This document shows positions 10,428-22,668 of a stretch of 64,000 nucleotides of DNA, piece after piece (the first letter of the stretch is position 1; every line of letters starts with the position of its first letter). The DNA is taken from the NCBI GenBank assembly GCA_015143295.1, contig CM026557.1:27561760-27625759 (forward strand), written 5' to 3'. A program made the position numbers and the translations under genes. Below the pieces are notes generated by a model. It saw nothing but the letters and a program-made list of their open reading frames with translations. It ran no database searches and had not been told where the DNA came from. Source of the DNA: Tetracentron sinense. Lineage: Eukaryota > Streptophyta > Magnoliopsida > Trochodendrales > Trochodendraceae.

Positions 10428-12491
10428 ACACAATACAAGATTCAACTGAAATAAATGACAAACTTGAATCTAAGAAAAAACTAATTTCTTAATAAAATAA
10501 ATATTAAATTAGTTTTAATCTACCTATCGTATGTGCTAGTATATGGTTCTAATAGATCACCCATAGAGTAATCTCATAAATATTTAAATTTATATACATA
10601 ATAAATAGCTTAAAATCCTTATTTTTATTTTAAAGATAAAATAGGACTAATGTGGGGATCTAATGATCACCCTTAGAACACTAACACACAATGAATTAAA
10701 AAAAAGTATTTATTTATTAAAATGCAATTTTTTAAATGTATTTGTAAAATTTTCAATAAAAATCCTAAAAAGCGAGATGAAGTCTTGTTGTTGGATGCAA
10801 TAGATCCAAATCCATAGATCTAAAAGCATGTTTTCAAGCATGTGAATGGATTTAATACCCCATAATTAGAAGAAAAAAAGAGGAATTATAATACCTTGGT
10901 GAATAGTGAAAAACTCTTCCTATTTGATCTCTGGGGAGTTTGAATCTTTTATTGAATCCTTTTACATCAATGGATTGTGTATTTTTTGTGGTTTGGAGTT
11001 TGAATTTGTGGTTTGGATTTTGGGTTCAAAGAAGAAGAGTGGGTTTAAACCAAAAGAGGACTCTTAAGGTCTTGTGTTTGATACTTTTGAATTTCGATAC
11101 ACTCAATACGGATCATAATGTATTGGTCCGATACGACCAATACGGTATGATACTCTTCGATACTCAGGCAAAAAACTTATCACATGAGAGTATAATAAGT
11201 TAATAACGCTAAGGCCAAAAACTGATACGTATCGATATTTGGAACCATGCTCGAATACGAATCAACGTCTGTCGCATTGCGTTTGTCTCTCTTTTCCTGC
11301 TCCATGATCAACTGATAGAGAATAGCGAACCAGCTCGATCCATAACTCTCAACATGGTTCCAAACCACTGATTTTAAGGTACCCTGTTTTACCTTTATAT
11401 GATAAGTTGCGTATTTCTTGTGGTTTTTCTATTATTTGAGTGACACTTGTCTGGAAGGTAAAAAACAAAAGGAATGATTTGACTGGCATTGCAATTCATC
11501 GCTGGCTGAAAGTGAAGAAAAGATATCAGTTATGTTATGGATAAAAAATTAAATATTGGCGATAACCTATGGCAAAAATCCTTGTATCTCTTTAAGCTTC
11601 ACCACCTGATTGGAATGACTAGTAACCCTCAAGAATGTTCAGTACAGGGGTTCAACAGACAAATCAGCAAAGTTCTGTCCTAAAAGATGGTGCTACTGCT
11701 GCTCTCTCAAGCTATAACTTCTTGAAGACTGAAGTCAAACCGGGCTGAAAAAACCAATTTAACATCCCAGTTCTTTCTGTAAAATAACAGCATGACGAGT
11801 TGGAAGGACCCAACTTTCATTGGGTTACTGTCAATTAAATTTAATAGTCTCTACCCAGAACGCGTCCCATCTCTAATATTTCAAAATTGTGCCTGGAGGG
11901 CTGCTAGATCAAATTCTATGCATGAGGGAAAAACTGGGTGAATGCTCATCAATTTCGGATTAAGAAATTTGGAGTTATTTTTTTAATTATTGAAGGATTA
12001 TATTCTTAACTTCTCTTTATTTGAGATTTATATTCTTAACTGAAAATTGTTGAATATAAAATTTGTAATAGTTATCTCTCCAGGTTAACATGACAAAGGC
12101 CTAAGTATGGCAGCCCAGAACACTTTTCAAAATCTGAAAATAACGAAATTGCTAGGATTAAGAAATTGTCTTTCTTGTGGATTCCCAATTCAGCCAATGG
12201 CCTGCCAGATCAGCTTGCTAAGGGTGGGGTGGAGAGGGAGGACTTATCTGCTCTATTCCTTTCCCTGTTGGTCCCCTTGTGTATCCCCCCCGCGCATCAA
12301 TGATTGCTACCAGTCAAAAAAAGAAAAATAACTGCCCTTTCTCTCATAGGTTAATAAATCAGGTTGTCTTTAATTGAACTGAATTTTCCTTCGCGTGATG
12401 AATTGGGCTACAAATTTTTGTTGTTGTTGAAGATATAGTTAATATTTCGCTTGAACTCTTTTAAGGAATCATGTTTTGGTTTTGATTTCAG
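10428..12491. other. non-coding; likely intron or upstream region of the MYB-CC gene
   Basis: No exon was recognised. In particular there is no sequence for the first half of the MYB repeat that must precede the exon at 12492. Near 11060-11249 CGATAC motifs and the end sequence ATCGATATTTGGAACCATG show a degraded relative of the hAT element to the left. Confidence 0.5.
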
Positions 12492-15442
12492 GGGCGACAC
12501 CAAAAGGTGTTTTAAGGGTGATGGGTGTACCTGGACTTACTATTTATCACGTGAAAAGCCATTTACAGGTGTTGTCATCTCTTTAGGAGCCTCTATTAAA
12601 TTTGGTACCTACTATTGAAACAAATATATATATATTAATATTGGTATGCCAGACGCTGACCACCCTTCGTCTTCTTCATTCTTTCTTATAGAAGTATCGC
12701 CTTGCAAAGTACCTACCAGAATCCCCAGCTGATGGTAATAGTCTCATCCCTTCCCAACCCCTCCCCGCCCTTCACATTCTTCTATATACTAGTGTTATAG
12801 AATTTGGAGGCGACCTCAGATTGTCTAATGGTTCAAAACTGAAGTTTGAGAAACCCTTATTGGCTTGTAGGTTCTAAAGACGAGAAGAAAGATTCTGGTG
12901 ACAGCCTCTCTAGCATGGATTCTGCCCCGTGGGTATCTTTGTTCTCTTCTAAAGTCATTGTAGCTCTTATATTCATCTCTTTTCCTCTTATGACACGTAT
13001 GCAGGATAGCAAGTAATTTAATATCTGAGATTGCTGTTCAAGAATTTATGACTGCAACATTAACAAACCATTCTATCCTTCAGGGGAGTACAAATTAACG
13101 AGGCACTGAGGATGCAGATGGAGGTACAGAAGCGTCTTCACGAACAGCTTGAGGTTTGATCTATGGTCTCATTGCTTGTGATTACTGAAAGTGGATGATC
13201 CTATGGCCTTTTACTATTATACTAGTTGGTTGTGCGTGTGCAAGCTTATTTATTAAAAATTAAAAAAAACATTAATATAAAGGGATGGAAAGAGTGAGTA
13301 ATAGGAATATTGTAGAAAATACAATACGGAGGTATTTAATATAAGAGGTGGTGGAAAGAGTGATTAATAAGGGTATTTTAGAAAATAGAAAATTTAATTT
13401 TACCAGAGCTATTCTAAGAAATAAAAATTTGATTATGAAGGCACTCCAGGAAATCAAAAAATACAGAAGCAAAAGGATAGATTAGTCGGGGTATTTTGAA
13501 AAATAAAAAAATTGATTAACAGGGGCATTTTGGAAAGTCAAAACTTGTATAAATGAAAGCAGTAGAAAATTCAATTTAATAGGGGTAGGAAATAAAAAAT
13601 TACAGAAGCATTTTATACAAATGCAGTGAAAAGTGTGATTATTAGGGGTATTATTAGAAAATAAAAAACTTTAATTAATAGGGGCATTTCGAAAAATCAA
13701 AAAAATATAGAGGCATAAAGATAGATTAACAGGATAGTTTCGAAAATAAAAATTTTGATTAAGAGGGATATTCTAGGAAATAAAAAATTAATTATTAATG
13801 TTATTTTGAAAATCAGAACTTGTATTTACGAGATATAGAAACAAATCTTAAGAAGGATTTTTATGAGAAACAAATCTTAACAATGAGTATTATGTGAAAC
13901 AATTATTATTTTTTGGTTGAAATCCTAATCACTCAACCCACTCACACACACGGTTAGGCCAACACACACACACGGCCCTATGAGACTAAGCTCAACACAC
14001 ACACCTCTTCAAAGGGCATATTTAAGAAGGGGTACTATGAGAACAAAAAAAAAAAATCTTAAGAATGGGTATTACGTGAAACAAATCTTAAGAAAGTGGT
14101 ATTAAGAGAAATAAATCTTATTGAGTGATGTTATGGAAAACAAATCTTAAAAGGAGTACTATTGGAAATGAATTGAATTTTATTGAGGGTTATTATGGAA
14201 AATAAATCTTATCAAGGGGTATTATGGGAAACAAATCTTAATAATAAGGGTACTATTGGAAATGAATTGAATTTTATTGAGGGTTATTATAGAAAATAAA
14301 TCTTATCAAGGGGTATTATGGGAAATAAATCTTAATAATAAGGGTATTATAGGAAATGAATCTTGAACAAACAAATTTGTCGTGTTGTGCAATCCTCTCT
14401 TTTATAATGTAAAAGAAATAGAAGTTTTTATGACTATCCATGAGTACAATATTTATTTTAGGACAGATGTGCACATGCAAGGGCTTCATTTGGATGATCT
14501 AAATTGGTCAATGGTCAGGGTTGGGAGAGCGCCCCCTCCCCCCCCCCCCAAAAAAAGTTCATCTGTGATCCAGAATATTTTAACCCTGCATAATCATTGT
14601 CCAAGCCTTGTTCCAACTATTTGAATCGGTCCCATGTTCGGTATGCCACTCTATCTAATATCTGACATTTGATTGTTCATTATTTTAACCATTGTGGTAA
14701 AGATTTCTTAGTTTAATATGGGAATACTATTCACATCTTTGGATGTTACATAAGGAATGACAGATCAAATTAGCAGAATTCCAAGGTTAGAGTGGTTGAA
14801 TCATGAATGGTGATTCTTGCCTTGTATATGTGCTCCATTTTGTTTGATTGGCCATCACTTTCCTGCAATACTCAGGACTAGAGATTTTACTGCTGAAGAA
14901 AACTGTAACTGAGATTGATAGAATCTGTAGCTTTAGGTTTGTGGTTGGTACCTGATTTATAGAATCCGCAGATTCAATTGGGAAATTTATGTTCATGGTT
15001 GGTCCCTGATTTATCTGTTCTATCTCAGGTGCAGCGACAGTTACAACTGAGAATTGAAGCTCAGGGGAAGTACTTGCAGAAGATCATTGAAGAGCAGCAA
15101 AAACTAGGTGGTGCACTTAGAGCCTCTGAACCATTGCCTTTGGCTGATGAAAAGCAAAAGCCATCACCGCCCTCACCTGATGCCCTGGTGGGGTCATCTC
15201 CTCTAAAGAAGCAGAGGATGGATGATGGATTGGCAGACGCTACCATATCTATGGTCTCACCTAGGAAGGACCAGAAGCCTGATTTCATTGGCCAATGGGA
15301 TCGAGACTTGTATGGAAGTGATGTAGGGTTTGTTGGATTTGACATGGAGACTGAGTTCAAAGAGCAGAAAAATGGTGAGACGGATAAGCGGACATCACTG
15401 GCACCAAGGCCCACATACCGTTCAGTAGGGGGTTCATCTTAG
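12492..15442 (+). CDS. PHL7-like: MYB-CC (G2-like) transcription factor, PHL7-like, last five exons
   Basis: Five exons are joined in frame: 12492-12568, 12692-12734, 12871-12928, 13084-13153 and 15029-15442, with GT-AG borders throughout. They sum to 660 coding bases after a 2-base split codon, giving 219 residues and a TAG stop. Exon 1 here is the second half of the single MYB repeat (ATPKGVLRVMGVPGLTIYHV, then KSHLQ). Exon 2 continues KYRLAKYLPESPADG. Exons 3-5 hold the MYB-CC coiled coil with QMEVQKRLHEQLE and VQRQLQLRIEAQGKYL. The tail has QWDRDLYGSD and an acidic stretch, as in PHL7-type proteins. MYB-CC proteins bind P1BS-like sites as dimers in the nucleus; PHR1 relatives act in phosphate response, but the role of this one is not shown by sequence. 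The exon for the first half of the repeat (WTxELHxRF) is absent from the preceding 12.4 kb. So the gene either has a very long intron full of transposons or is 5'-truncated. The clean splice sites and open frame favour a living gene. Confidence 0.88.
13260..14360 (+). repeat. degenerate minisatellite in the last intron
   Basis: The 1.9-kb intron before the last exon is filled with a degenerate unit of about 30 bp of the form GGGGTATTATGGGAAACAAATCTTAA. The best conserved part is a 94-bp block repeated near 14155-14248 and 14249-14342. It also contains (ACAC)n patches near 13945-14005. The rest of the intron (14361-15028) shows nothing further. Confidence 0.75.
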
Positions 15443-15967
15443 TTGGAATGCTTGTAGGATGGGAGTTGGAGGTTGGGCTACTTGCAGTTGTCATAGACCT
15501 TAGCTCATGCCTTTTATATGCATGTATACTCCAGATACTGTAATCCTTGTAAGTGTATTTAAACAATATCTAGTATCAGCAGCTGAGATCTCCATTCCTT
15601 TGAGAACAATGTGAGCTTTCTCATTGATTCTTGTTCTTGGCTACCTTGAGCCAAATGCACCAACTCAAAATGTTACATTAAGATGTTGAAACCCACCTAA
15701 CTGAATTTGCATCCCAGGTTTATTTTCGAGTTTCAGAGGAAGACATTGTTTTGGCAGCTCAACATTCCTGAGCTCTGTTATGAAGAAAACATTATAATGC
15801 TGTCAGCCCAATGTGCTGCAGCATTTGACAAAGCTGTGGAACTTTTAAAATTCAGGAACTTGTTCTGAAAGTTTTAAGGTTCTGACACTTTCAGTATTTC
15901 GGAACTTGTTCTGAAACATTTGAAGGTTCTGGAATTTTCTTTGTTTTCGGCCAGTTCTTTAATTCTT
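15443..15967 (+). other. 3' UTR and downstream region of the MYB-CC gene
   Basis: Sequence following the stop codon, probably 3' UTR for the first 150-200 bases, where AT-rich stretches such as GTATTTAAACAAT occur near 15556. From about 15830 the phrase GGAACTTGTTCTGAAA is repeated. No other gene recognised. Confidence 0.5.
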
Positions 15968-16243
15968 TTGCTTAATGTCTGGAACTTTATTGTCCTATAG
16001 GGTGCGAAAGTTCCATATTCAAGTTTCATAAGGCTCCATTCTTTTGGTGGAACTTTTAAAAGTCCACATTAATATTTTGAAAGAAGAGGCAAGGGTCTGG
16101 GACGATTGGGGAGAGGGTTTCTAACCATTTTACACAAATTTATTGAGTTCAATTTAATTAGAAATTTCACATGTATGAAACTTAAAGTTCCATATGTGTA
16201 TTACTTTTGCACCCTACGAAATAATATAGTTTTAGACATTAAG
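15968..16243. repeat. imperfect inverted repeat (MITE-like foldback)
   Basis: The left arm (about 15968-16031: CTTAATGTCTGGAACTTTAT, then AGGGTGCGAAAGTTCCATAT and AAGTTTCATA) pairs with the right arm (about 16172-16243), which reads on the minus strand as CTTAATGTCT, then AGGGTGCAAAAGT, CATATGGAACTT and AAGTTTCATA. The spacer is about 140 bp. I could not settle the target duplication. Confidence 0.6.
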
Positions 16244-16686
16244 TATAATTTGGCATGATACAATGAAAGTTCTAAACTTTAAAGGTTCACTCCCGCCTCT
16301 TGCGTGAATGGTAGGGGTGTGGGGGGAATGAGTTGCCATAGCTCCAATGCCCAAGCTAACAACTGACATGCTGATCGTATTAACGTAGATAAATGAAACC
16401 AAAAAAAAAATTTTAAAAGTTCGACCATAAGAACATAGCCTAAAAATCTAGATATGTAGATTTTATTATGGAACTTCTAATTAAAGTTCGACTACATTTT
16501 TTAATTATATTTTTTGTTTTTCATATTTTTATTTTTCCCTTTTCAAGATTATTATGAAGACTACTCTTTTTTCTCATGAAAGTTTCAACCAGAAATGTTT
16601 CATGGCAAAAGAAAACTGAATTTAAAGTTTTGAATTTTCAATCAAAAAGTTTCGGTTAAAAAAACAATGTATTTAAGAGGTTGAAA
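16244..16686. other. intergenic, nothing recognised
   Basis: AT-rich sequence in which AAAGTTC-like words continue from the foldback to the left. No gene. Confidence 0.4.
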
Positions 16687-16798
16687 TATGAGTCGATCTA
16701 TGAGTACTCCCAAATCTACTCCCTAATCCTAACCGTTTATAACCAACCACTAACGGCTAGGATTTGAGTTGACTTATTTTGTCTTTTCTAATGCCAGA
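16687..16798 (+). mobile_element. MITE cut by the Tat/Ogre insertion
   Basis: GAGTACTCCCAAATCTACTC, CTAATCCTAACCGTTTATAA and GTCTTTTCTAATGCC match, in the same family, the complete MITE at 46249-46418 (its interior reads as GGCATTAGAAAAGAC on the other strand). The copy stops abruptly where the LTR at 16799 begins, so its other half was displaced or lost. Confidence 0.7.
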
Positions 16799-19177
16799 TG
16801 TAAGCACCCAATTTTTACACCCTCCTTTTACCATAGTTAACCCTTAGGTCAATCCTAATTAAACCCTAGTTAAACCCCCTAGCTTGACCCATGGGCCCAA
16901 GACCCATTTTCAGGCCCAAAGGCCAAAAACCAAAACTAGACCACCCTGTGGGCCCTAGTATGAGCCCACAAGCCTTAGATGACCGTTGGTGGGGGGCCCA
17001 TGCTCAAAATTTGAAAATCCAAGTAATGTCGATAATAACATTACCGCCATTACTGGATTTGACAAAAGTTACAGTATCCCAGACCAAAAGCGACTGGTTT
17101 AGGCCTGTTTGAGCAAAAACTCCTAAATGGCGGTAATCCAATTACCGCCATTACCTTTTTGGCCTAATTCGGGAATGAAGGGACTAGAATTACCAACATT
17201 CTTGGAGAGTACGCAGAACAAGTCTGGTACCTCCCCTGGACCACCTGTTGTGCCTCCCTTGGGTCCTCCATCTTGTTATTAATTCCTAAACCACCCTAGG
17301 TCGTCCCCAAGCCTATAAATATCCTCCCCCTCAAGCCTTCTAGGACATAGTAGAAAATCTCCCAAGAATTCTGAGAAAATCCTAAAGTGAAGCTCTGTTA
17401 GGCTCTCAAACCCATTCCCAGGAATCGAGTTCAGCCTAGGGAATAGGCTTAAGCTATTCCACCTTAGTTGGATCCCCTCATTTTCCACCACCGAGCACCA
17501 CCACTTCTACCACTTTAGCAAGTAGAGCAGCAGGGTAAGGCCTTCCTCCACCCCTTTCTTTTTGAAAAGAACCTCTGTGAGCCCCAGATCCTACTCTAGG
17601 GGATTTTTTCTTTATTATGTTGTTGCAAAACCCAAGAGCAGGGGGTTTTCCTTACCTTCCTCATAGGTAAGGAGACCCCTGAAGGGTAGAAACCTTGGTT
17701 ATGTAGCCCCCTACATAGGTAGGCTCATCACAAGCATTCTGGGAGACCCTTAGCCCATGAGGGATCCCTTGGAAGTAGCATGGTGTAGCATCGTGGGGAA
17801 AAAATTCGATTTCTGAAAAAATCTAGAAATTGCGGTAAACACAGTACCGCCATTTATGGGCTTTCCTTTTTAAGTGGCTCTAGGCCTCATTTTGTGGGCC
17901 CCTGGTCCAATCCAAGGCCTGGCTCAGGCCTTGAGACTCCCCTCCATCTTCCCTAGTCCTTCCAGACTCCCTAGTTGACTTAACCATGGTTAAAATCAAC
18001 AAAAATAAAATTATCTAGAATGGCAGTAAAAATTTTACCGACATTTTGGGTATTCGGCTTCTCGTTGTAGATGGCATCTGTGAACCCAATCCAGGCCAAG
18101 CCTAGGGCCCAGACCAGGCCTAGGACTTGTGACGAGTCCCCTGAACACCCTCATGGGTTCAGGACCCCTTGGGTACCATACCCAACATTCACCATGGCTG
18201 CAAAGTCACAGTTCTAGAAAACAATGACAATAGCGGTAGTTATTCTACCGCCAATCCCATTTTGTGAAGAAATGAGATTGGTGATAATTATTCTATTGCT
18301 AGTACTACTGTTTGCACATAGCAGTGGCCTTGTAAGGCTCAGATCAAGTAGGAGGCCATTCTAGGTCCTGCCAAGCCATCTGGACCCGCCCCTGATCGGA
18401 CTAGATCCTTTACTAGGGTTAAACTTGACCCCGGTTAGCTTTTAACCTTGGTTAAAACCATTTAACCTTATAAAAATCTCAGAAAATCTTAAAAAATGCA
18501 AAAAGACCAAAAATATGTGATCTTGGCCCTTCAACCATGGTTAGTAACCTAACCATAGTTTGCCCTCCTTAACCATGGTTAGCCAACTTGACTCGTGGTT
18601 AAATACAACCTTAGGCCTCCGGGCCTAACCCTTGGCCTACCGGGCCCAATATTAGTCTACCGGACTAGTCCCTTAGTCTCTGGGGTTACCCTTGGCCTCC
18701 AAGCCCATACCTTGGCTTCCGGGCCTAAACTCTCTAGACCATGCAATTGACCAACCCGGTCAACCAAACCTCAGTCCTCGGACTAAGTCCTAGCCACCCT
18801 GTGCACACACACACTCCCCTAGTCTCGGCACAGACTCATATACCAGAACTACGCTCGGTTTGATCTCACCCTGGTGAGTATGTAGACAACCTAACCTGGG
18901 TTCGACCTTAATCTAGCTTTCTCTTTTCTTAAATTAGCATAATCTAAATACTTAAACATTTTCATTAGTTTTAACTTTAATTTGGCTTAAACTTAGGGAG
19001 TAGGTAACCGTCTTAGATGGGGGTCCCGAGGTGCCTAACACCTTCCTTGGGACTTAATCGGACCACTTATCTTAACTCAAATCAAGACCATCGACTTTGA
19101 TCTAAACCTGGGACCTATCCTTAAAAAAAATAGGTGGCGACTCTAAGTCAAACTAGTGAGTAAAACCCGTGGTCACA
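16799..19177 (+). mobile_element. Ty3/gypsy Tat/Ogre-type 5' LTR, 2.38 kb
   Basis: It starts TGTAAGCACCCAATTTTTAC and ends GTGGTCACA, immediately before a Tat/Ogre-type primer-binding site. Long LTRs of 2-5 kb are usual in this lineage. It carries at least five spaced inverted repeats of the form GGCGGTAA...TTACCGCC: near 17023-17053, 17125-17153, 17828-17855, 18018-18046 and 18231-18256. The matching 3' LTR is not in the window. Confidence 0.75.
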
Positions 19178-19181
19178 GCTC

Positions 19182-19199
19182 TGACGACTCTGCTGGGGA
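19182..19199 (+). promoter_or_regulatory. primer-binding site of the Tat/Ogre element
   Basis: TGACGACTCTGCTGGGGA lies 4 bases after the LTR end. The hallmark site of Ogre/Tat elements is TGGCGACTCTGCTGGGGA, complementary to a tRNA-Arg 3' end, so there is one mismatch. It would prime minus-strand DNA synthesis. Confidence 0.8.
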
Positions 19200-20034
19200 T
19201 GTAGATGATAGGTTCAACCCGGAACCTAAGTTTAAGCCAAATAAACCTCAAATTTAATCAAAATGACTAAGTAGTTAGCTTAATACTAATTCTTTCACCT
19301 CTTTGGGTGTATTTTGTATTGTGCATACATAATAGTGTAATGACTCATTTAAACCCATAGTCAGGCTTAATACGCCTACGACTGTTGGATGATTATCCTC
19401 AGTGACAGAAGCTTAAAATTCTTGGAGGCCCGTCTCGTTACACCTGTTGGATGATTATCCTCAAGAAAGGACTTGGAACGCTCCCGCTTACAACAATCGT
19501 CTCTTTTCTAGTATGTTCTATACCAGGGAATTGCATATACGGTGTTAAGTGACCCTACTCCCTTTAGGAACACCTGCATCCTCTAGCATCTTGCATATAG
19601 CTAGGCTAAGGTATAGTCTAAAAGTAGCCCATCAAGAGGGAGCCTCTAAACCCTAACCTGCTTGCACCCCATACCTATCCCCGATCATGGTTGAATATCA
19701 GGGCACTTTACCCAGGTAAACACCCATCCAGGGGCATGTAATGAGTCATTCTTGTACTTGTAATAAAACACACCCAACCCTAATTTCAGACACTACATAT
19801 GAGGTTCAAATCCCAGTTAGAGAGGTCTTGGTAGACCTATCCCAGCCTTGACCTGATAGACCTCGGTTCCCAATAATCCGGGTAAAGCATACCGGACCTC
19901 TCAGATCACATAGCCTTGTCACACCAAATCAAAAAATCATAATCATTTTTTGGATCTGTATTTGCATTCATAGTGCACTCACCTAGAGTCTATCTTTGTC
20001 CCAAGTAGATGGCAGGACCTTTAGGGATCGTTAA
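19200..20034 (+). mobile_element. Tat/Ogre leader and start of its first ORF
   Basis: Untranslated leader with a direct repeat TGTTGGATGATTATCCTCA (19384 and 19445), then ATGGCAGGACCTTTAGGG at 20009. The reading is interrupted at 20035 by the SIRE-type element. It resumes at 25861 beyond the second copy of the target duplication GTTAA. Confidence 0.6.
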
Positions 20035-21454
20035 TGTAAAGTCAATGTTTTAGTGTTGGCTTATTCCGGTGTTAAAACAAGTAAGTCTAGTGTATCTTGT
20101 GTCATTGCCTACAAGGGTCCAAGACAAGTGAAGATGAAGACTGTGAAGATAAGTTGAAGATATTCTGATTTTTATCTCTGTTTCACTCATAGGATGGTAA
20201 GTGACCTAGATACCATGATACCTTAGGTGAGAATTGACTTAGAATAATCCTACTATGATATCTTAGGTGAAAATTGACTTAGAATAATCATATGGACCTT
20301 AGGTGATTAGATATGTAGTCCAAAAAGTGTTAGAGGTTCTTAAAAACTAAGGTTGCTTGTAAGAGGCATATCTCACAAACCGTAGATCTGATTTTGCTTT
20401 ATAATATATCAAATCACCCGCGTCGAAAAGAGCTACAACTTTCATGAAAGGAGCAAGAGCATATTCTGAGTTTTTCAAAGTCGGTAGACCCAATCAAGTT
20501 TTGGTTGACCCAGTCTGCCCAGAATTTGTATGACAAAAAACAACAAAAGCTTCACAAATGTTGGGTCGACCCAGAGAGGATTGGGTTGACCAAAGTGAGC
20601 ATTTGGGTTGACCAAAACCTTGATTTTCTTGCTATTTTGGTTTTAGTAACTTCTATAAACTTGGTTTTGCTTCTCTATTTATCTAGAACTCTTCTAGTCC
20701 GTGAAAGGAGACTTTGGGAGTGTGTTGAGAGTACTTTGGGGTATATCTAGAGTTCATAGAAACTCTGGAAATTATTTTCTCTCATTCCCTTCATTAAGTT
20801 CTCTTCCATTCTAGATTTTGCAAGCCATTGTTCCATTCTTGCTTGTTTGGACTTTTCCATTGATGGAATCCATCTAGGATTTGATTTTAATCAATCCATC
20901 AACCCATTCTAGAAATAACAAATTGGCTGGAGTGTTTTGGAGCCTTTGTGAAGGAGATCGATCCGAGAAGGATCGTGGATGTGTGATTTGGTCAGTGGAA
21001 TCCGAAGCCGTCATTGACGGAGATCGATCGGAAGATCATGGTTATTTTGGAGATTTAAGAGAAGTACAAACGACTGCGATTGATCACGGGACTTGTGAGT
21101 ACGTGATGACTTTTCGAGGTGTGGGGGACTAAGAATTGAAGGATCGTAGTGTTAAATCTGAAGGAGTCAAGTTCGAGTTTTGTAAGTTCTTGTTGACTTT
21201 GTCTTAGTGATATCTCTTGGTTGGACTAGGTCCCGTGGTTTTTCCTGGAAGGGTTTCCGCGTAAAAATCTTTGTGTTGTGGTATGCTTGTTTCCCTTATT
21301 CTACACTTTAAAGTTCATCATCCCTTAAATAATAATTTGATTATATAATCTTAAAAAGGGTAGATAGACTCATAGGGAGACCTAACCATCCCCTTGAATT
21401 TATGAGTTCTCAACTTAAACATTAGATTTGAAGTTCATCGGATTTATTTTTTCA
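20035..21454 (+). mobile_element. 5' LTR of SIRE-type nested element
   Basis: 1420 bp, starting TGTAAAGTCAATGTTTTAGT and ending TTTTTTCA directly before the primer-binding site. It is the partner of 24415-25855. The outer flank is GTTAA (20030-20034). The first half contains GGTTGACCC and GGGTCGACCC repeats (20490-20625). A TATA-like TCTATAAACT is near 20652. Compared with its partner it lacks one repeat of about 21 bp in the GTCGACC cluster and has many substitutions, so the insertion is not recent. Confidence 0.9.
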
Positions 21455-21456
21455 AT

Positions 21457-21468
21457 TGGTATCAGAGC
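21457..21468 (+). promoter_or_regulatory. primer-binding site (tRNA-iMet) of SIRE-type element
   Basis: TGGTATCAGAGC, the standard complement of initiator tRNA-Met, two bases after the LTR end, followed by GGGTTCAC. Confidence 0.95.
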
Positions 21469-21509
21469 GGGTTCACTAATTTATTAGTGCGATCTCACTC
21501 ATATTTTCG

Positions 21510-22668
21510 ATGAATATGAATTTTATTAGAAAGGGAGGATCCATCTCTTGTCCCCCAATTTCAAGGGGTGTAATATTAATGATTGGAAATCTCGAATGAG
21601 AGTATTTCACCTATCTCTAGACAAGAGTTTATGGATCTCTACAAAAAAGGGTTAGACTTTCCACAGTAAATTTTTAGAAAATCAAACCATCCCAAAATCT
21701 TCTAATAATTGTAACTTTGTTAAGGAAGCTTATGGTATTCCTAAAGTTTCCTAGATGGAGATTACAAATTTTATGGCTTCTATTGCCTTTGTCATTGGGA
21801 TTGAAGAGTCCTCGTCTATTGTTAGTATGAGTGACAAGAGTGAGGATGATAGGGAGAGTCAAAGTGACTTGGATTCTGAAGGAAACCTTGAGGTAGCCTA
21901 TGATGAGCTATTTCAGGAATGCCTAAAGTTGAAAAGGTTCAGTTTTTCATGACCAAAAAGGTGAAATCTATTGAAATGGAAAGAGATACCTTAGACCAAG
22001 TGGCTTCAGGATTGAAAGCTCTTGTGTCACAGCTTGAGGAAGAGAAGGCTTCCCTCTTTGTCAAGACTCAGCTTCTTGAATCTGATTTGTATGTTTGTCT
22101 TGATGAAAAGACAAGTCTTGAAATCAAGTTGGCTAATCTTGAGCAAAATCAGAGGTGTGGATATGTGAAGGGAACTCCATCTACCTCGAATACTGAGCCT
22201 GGTGATGAGAGGCACCCTTCTGAAAATAGGAAGAACCCTTCAACTCAGAAATTCATTCCTACATGTCATAAATGTGCAGAGAATGGTCATATTAGGCCTT
22301 GATGTCCTAAACTTCGAAGAATGCCCAATCATGGTTCTAGGAACCAACATAATTTTAATGAGAATCTTCAAAGGAGAGTTGAAGTCCTAGTAGAGAAGTC
22401 TAAGAGTTTGTGTAAAGATGTGATGAAAATTGCTCACAACTCTAGACAGTGGCATGGTCATGACACTCCTTATGCTAGATATAAAGGAGTTAACATGGAA
22501 AACCATAATGTCCGCCATAATTCTAAGACTCAATCTTGGAAAAGGAGGAACAGGAGAAAGAGGCAAAAGGTCATACCTATCTCAACTAAAACAGTTAGAG
22601 ACCAAAGGGTCAATCAAACTGTTAAAACCGTTTGGGTGAGAAAGGAGGGCCAGAAGGGCTTCACTTAG
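21510..22668 (+). pseudogene. SIRE-type gag pseudogene
   Basis: From the ATG at 21510 the frame breaks within 30 codons (segment KGGSISCPP, then NDWKSRMRVFHLSLDKS in another frame). It reopens as a Glu/Lys-rich coiled-coil region (about 21755-22200: SDKSEDDRESQSDLDSEGN, QLEEEKASLF) and a CCHC zinc knuckle at about 22262-22303, CHKCAENGHIRP, with a stop in place of the residue before the last Cys. The 3' end reads KTVWVRKEG and stops at 22668. This order is typical of SIRE/Maximus Gag, but the N-terminal half is largely deleted. No protease, integrase or reverse transcriptase follows. Confidence 0.8.

Noticed and set aside
11060-11370. A second complete hAT element
   Set aside because: A right end (ATATTTGGAACCATG at 11249) is present and CATGGTTCCAAA occurs at 11353, but no paired left end or target duplication could be found. 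Treated as a fragment.
14978-15028. Upstream extension of the last MYB-CC exon to an ATG at 14978
   Set aside because: The splice acceptor TATCTCAG at 15028 joins in frame with the coiled-coil exon. The extra residues are intron translation.
15061-15414. Minus-strand open frame of 117 codons over the last MYB-CC exon
   Set aside because: It is the antisense shadow of a conserved coding exon.
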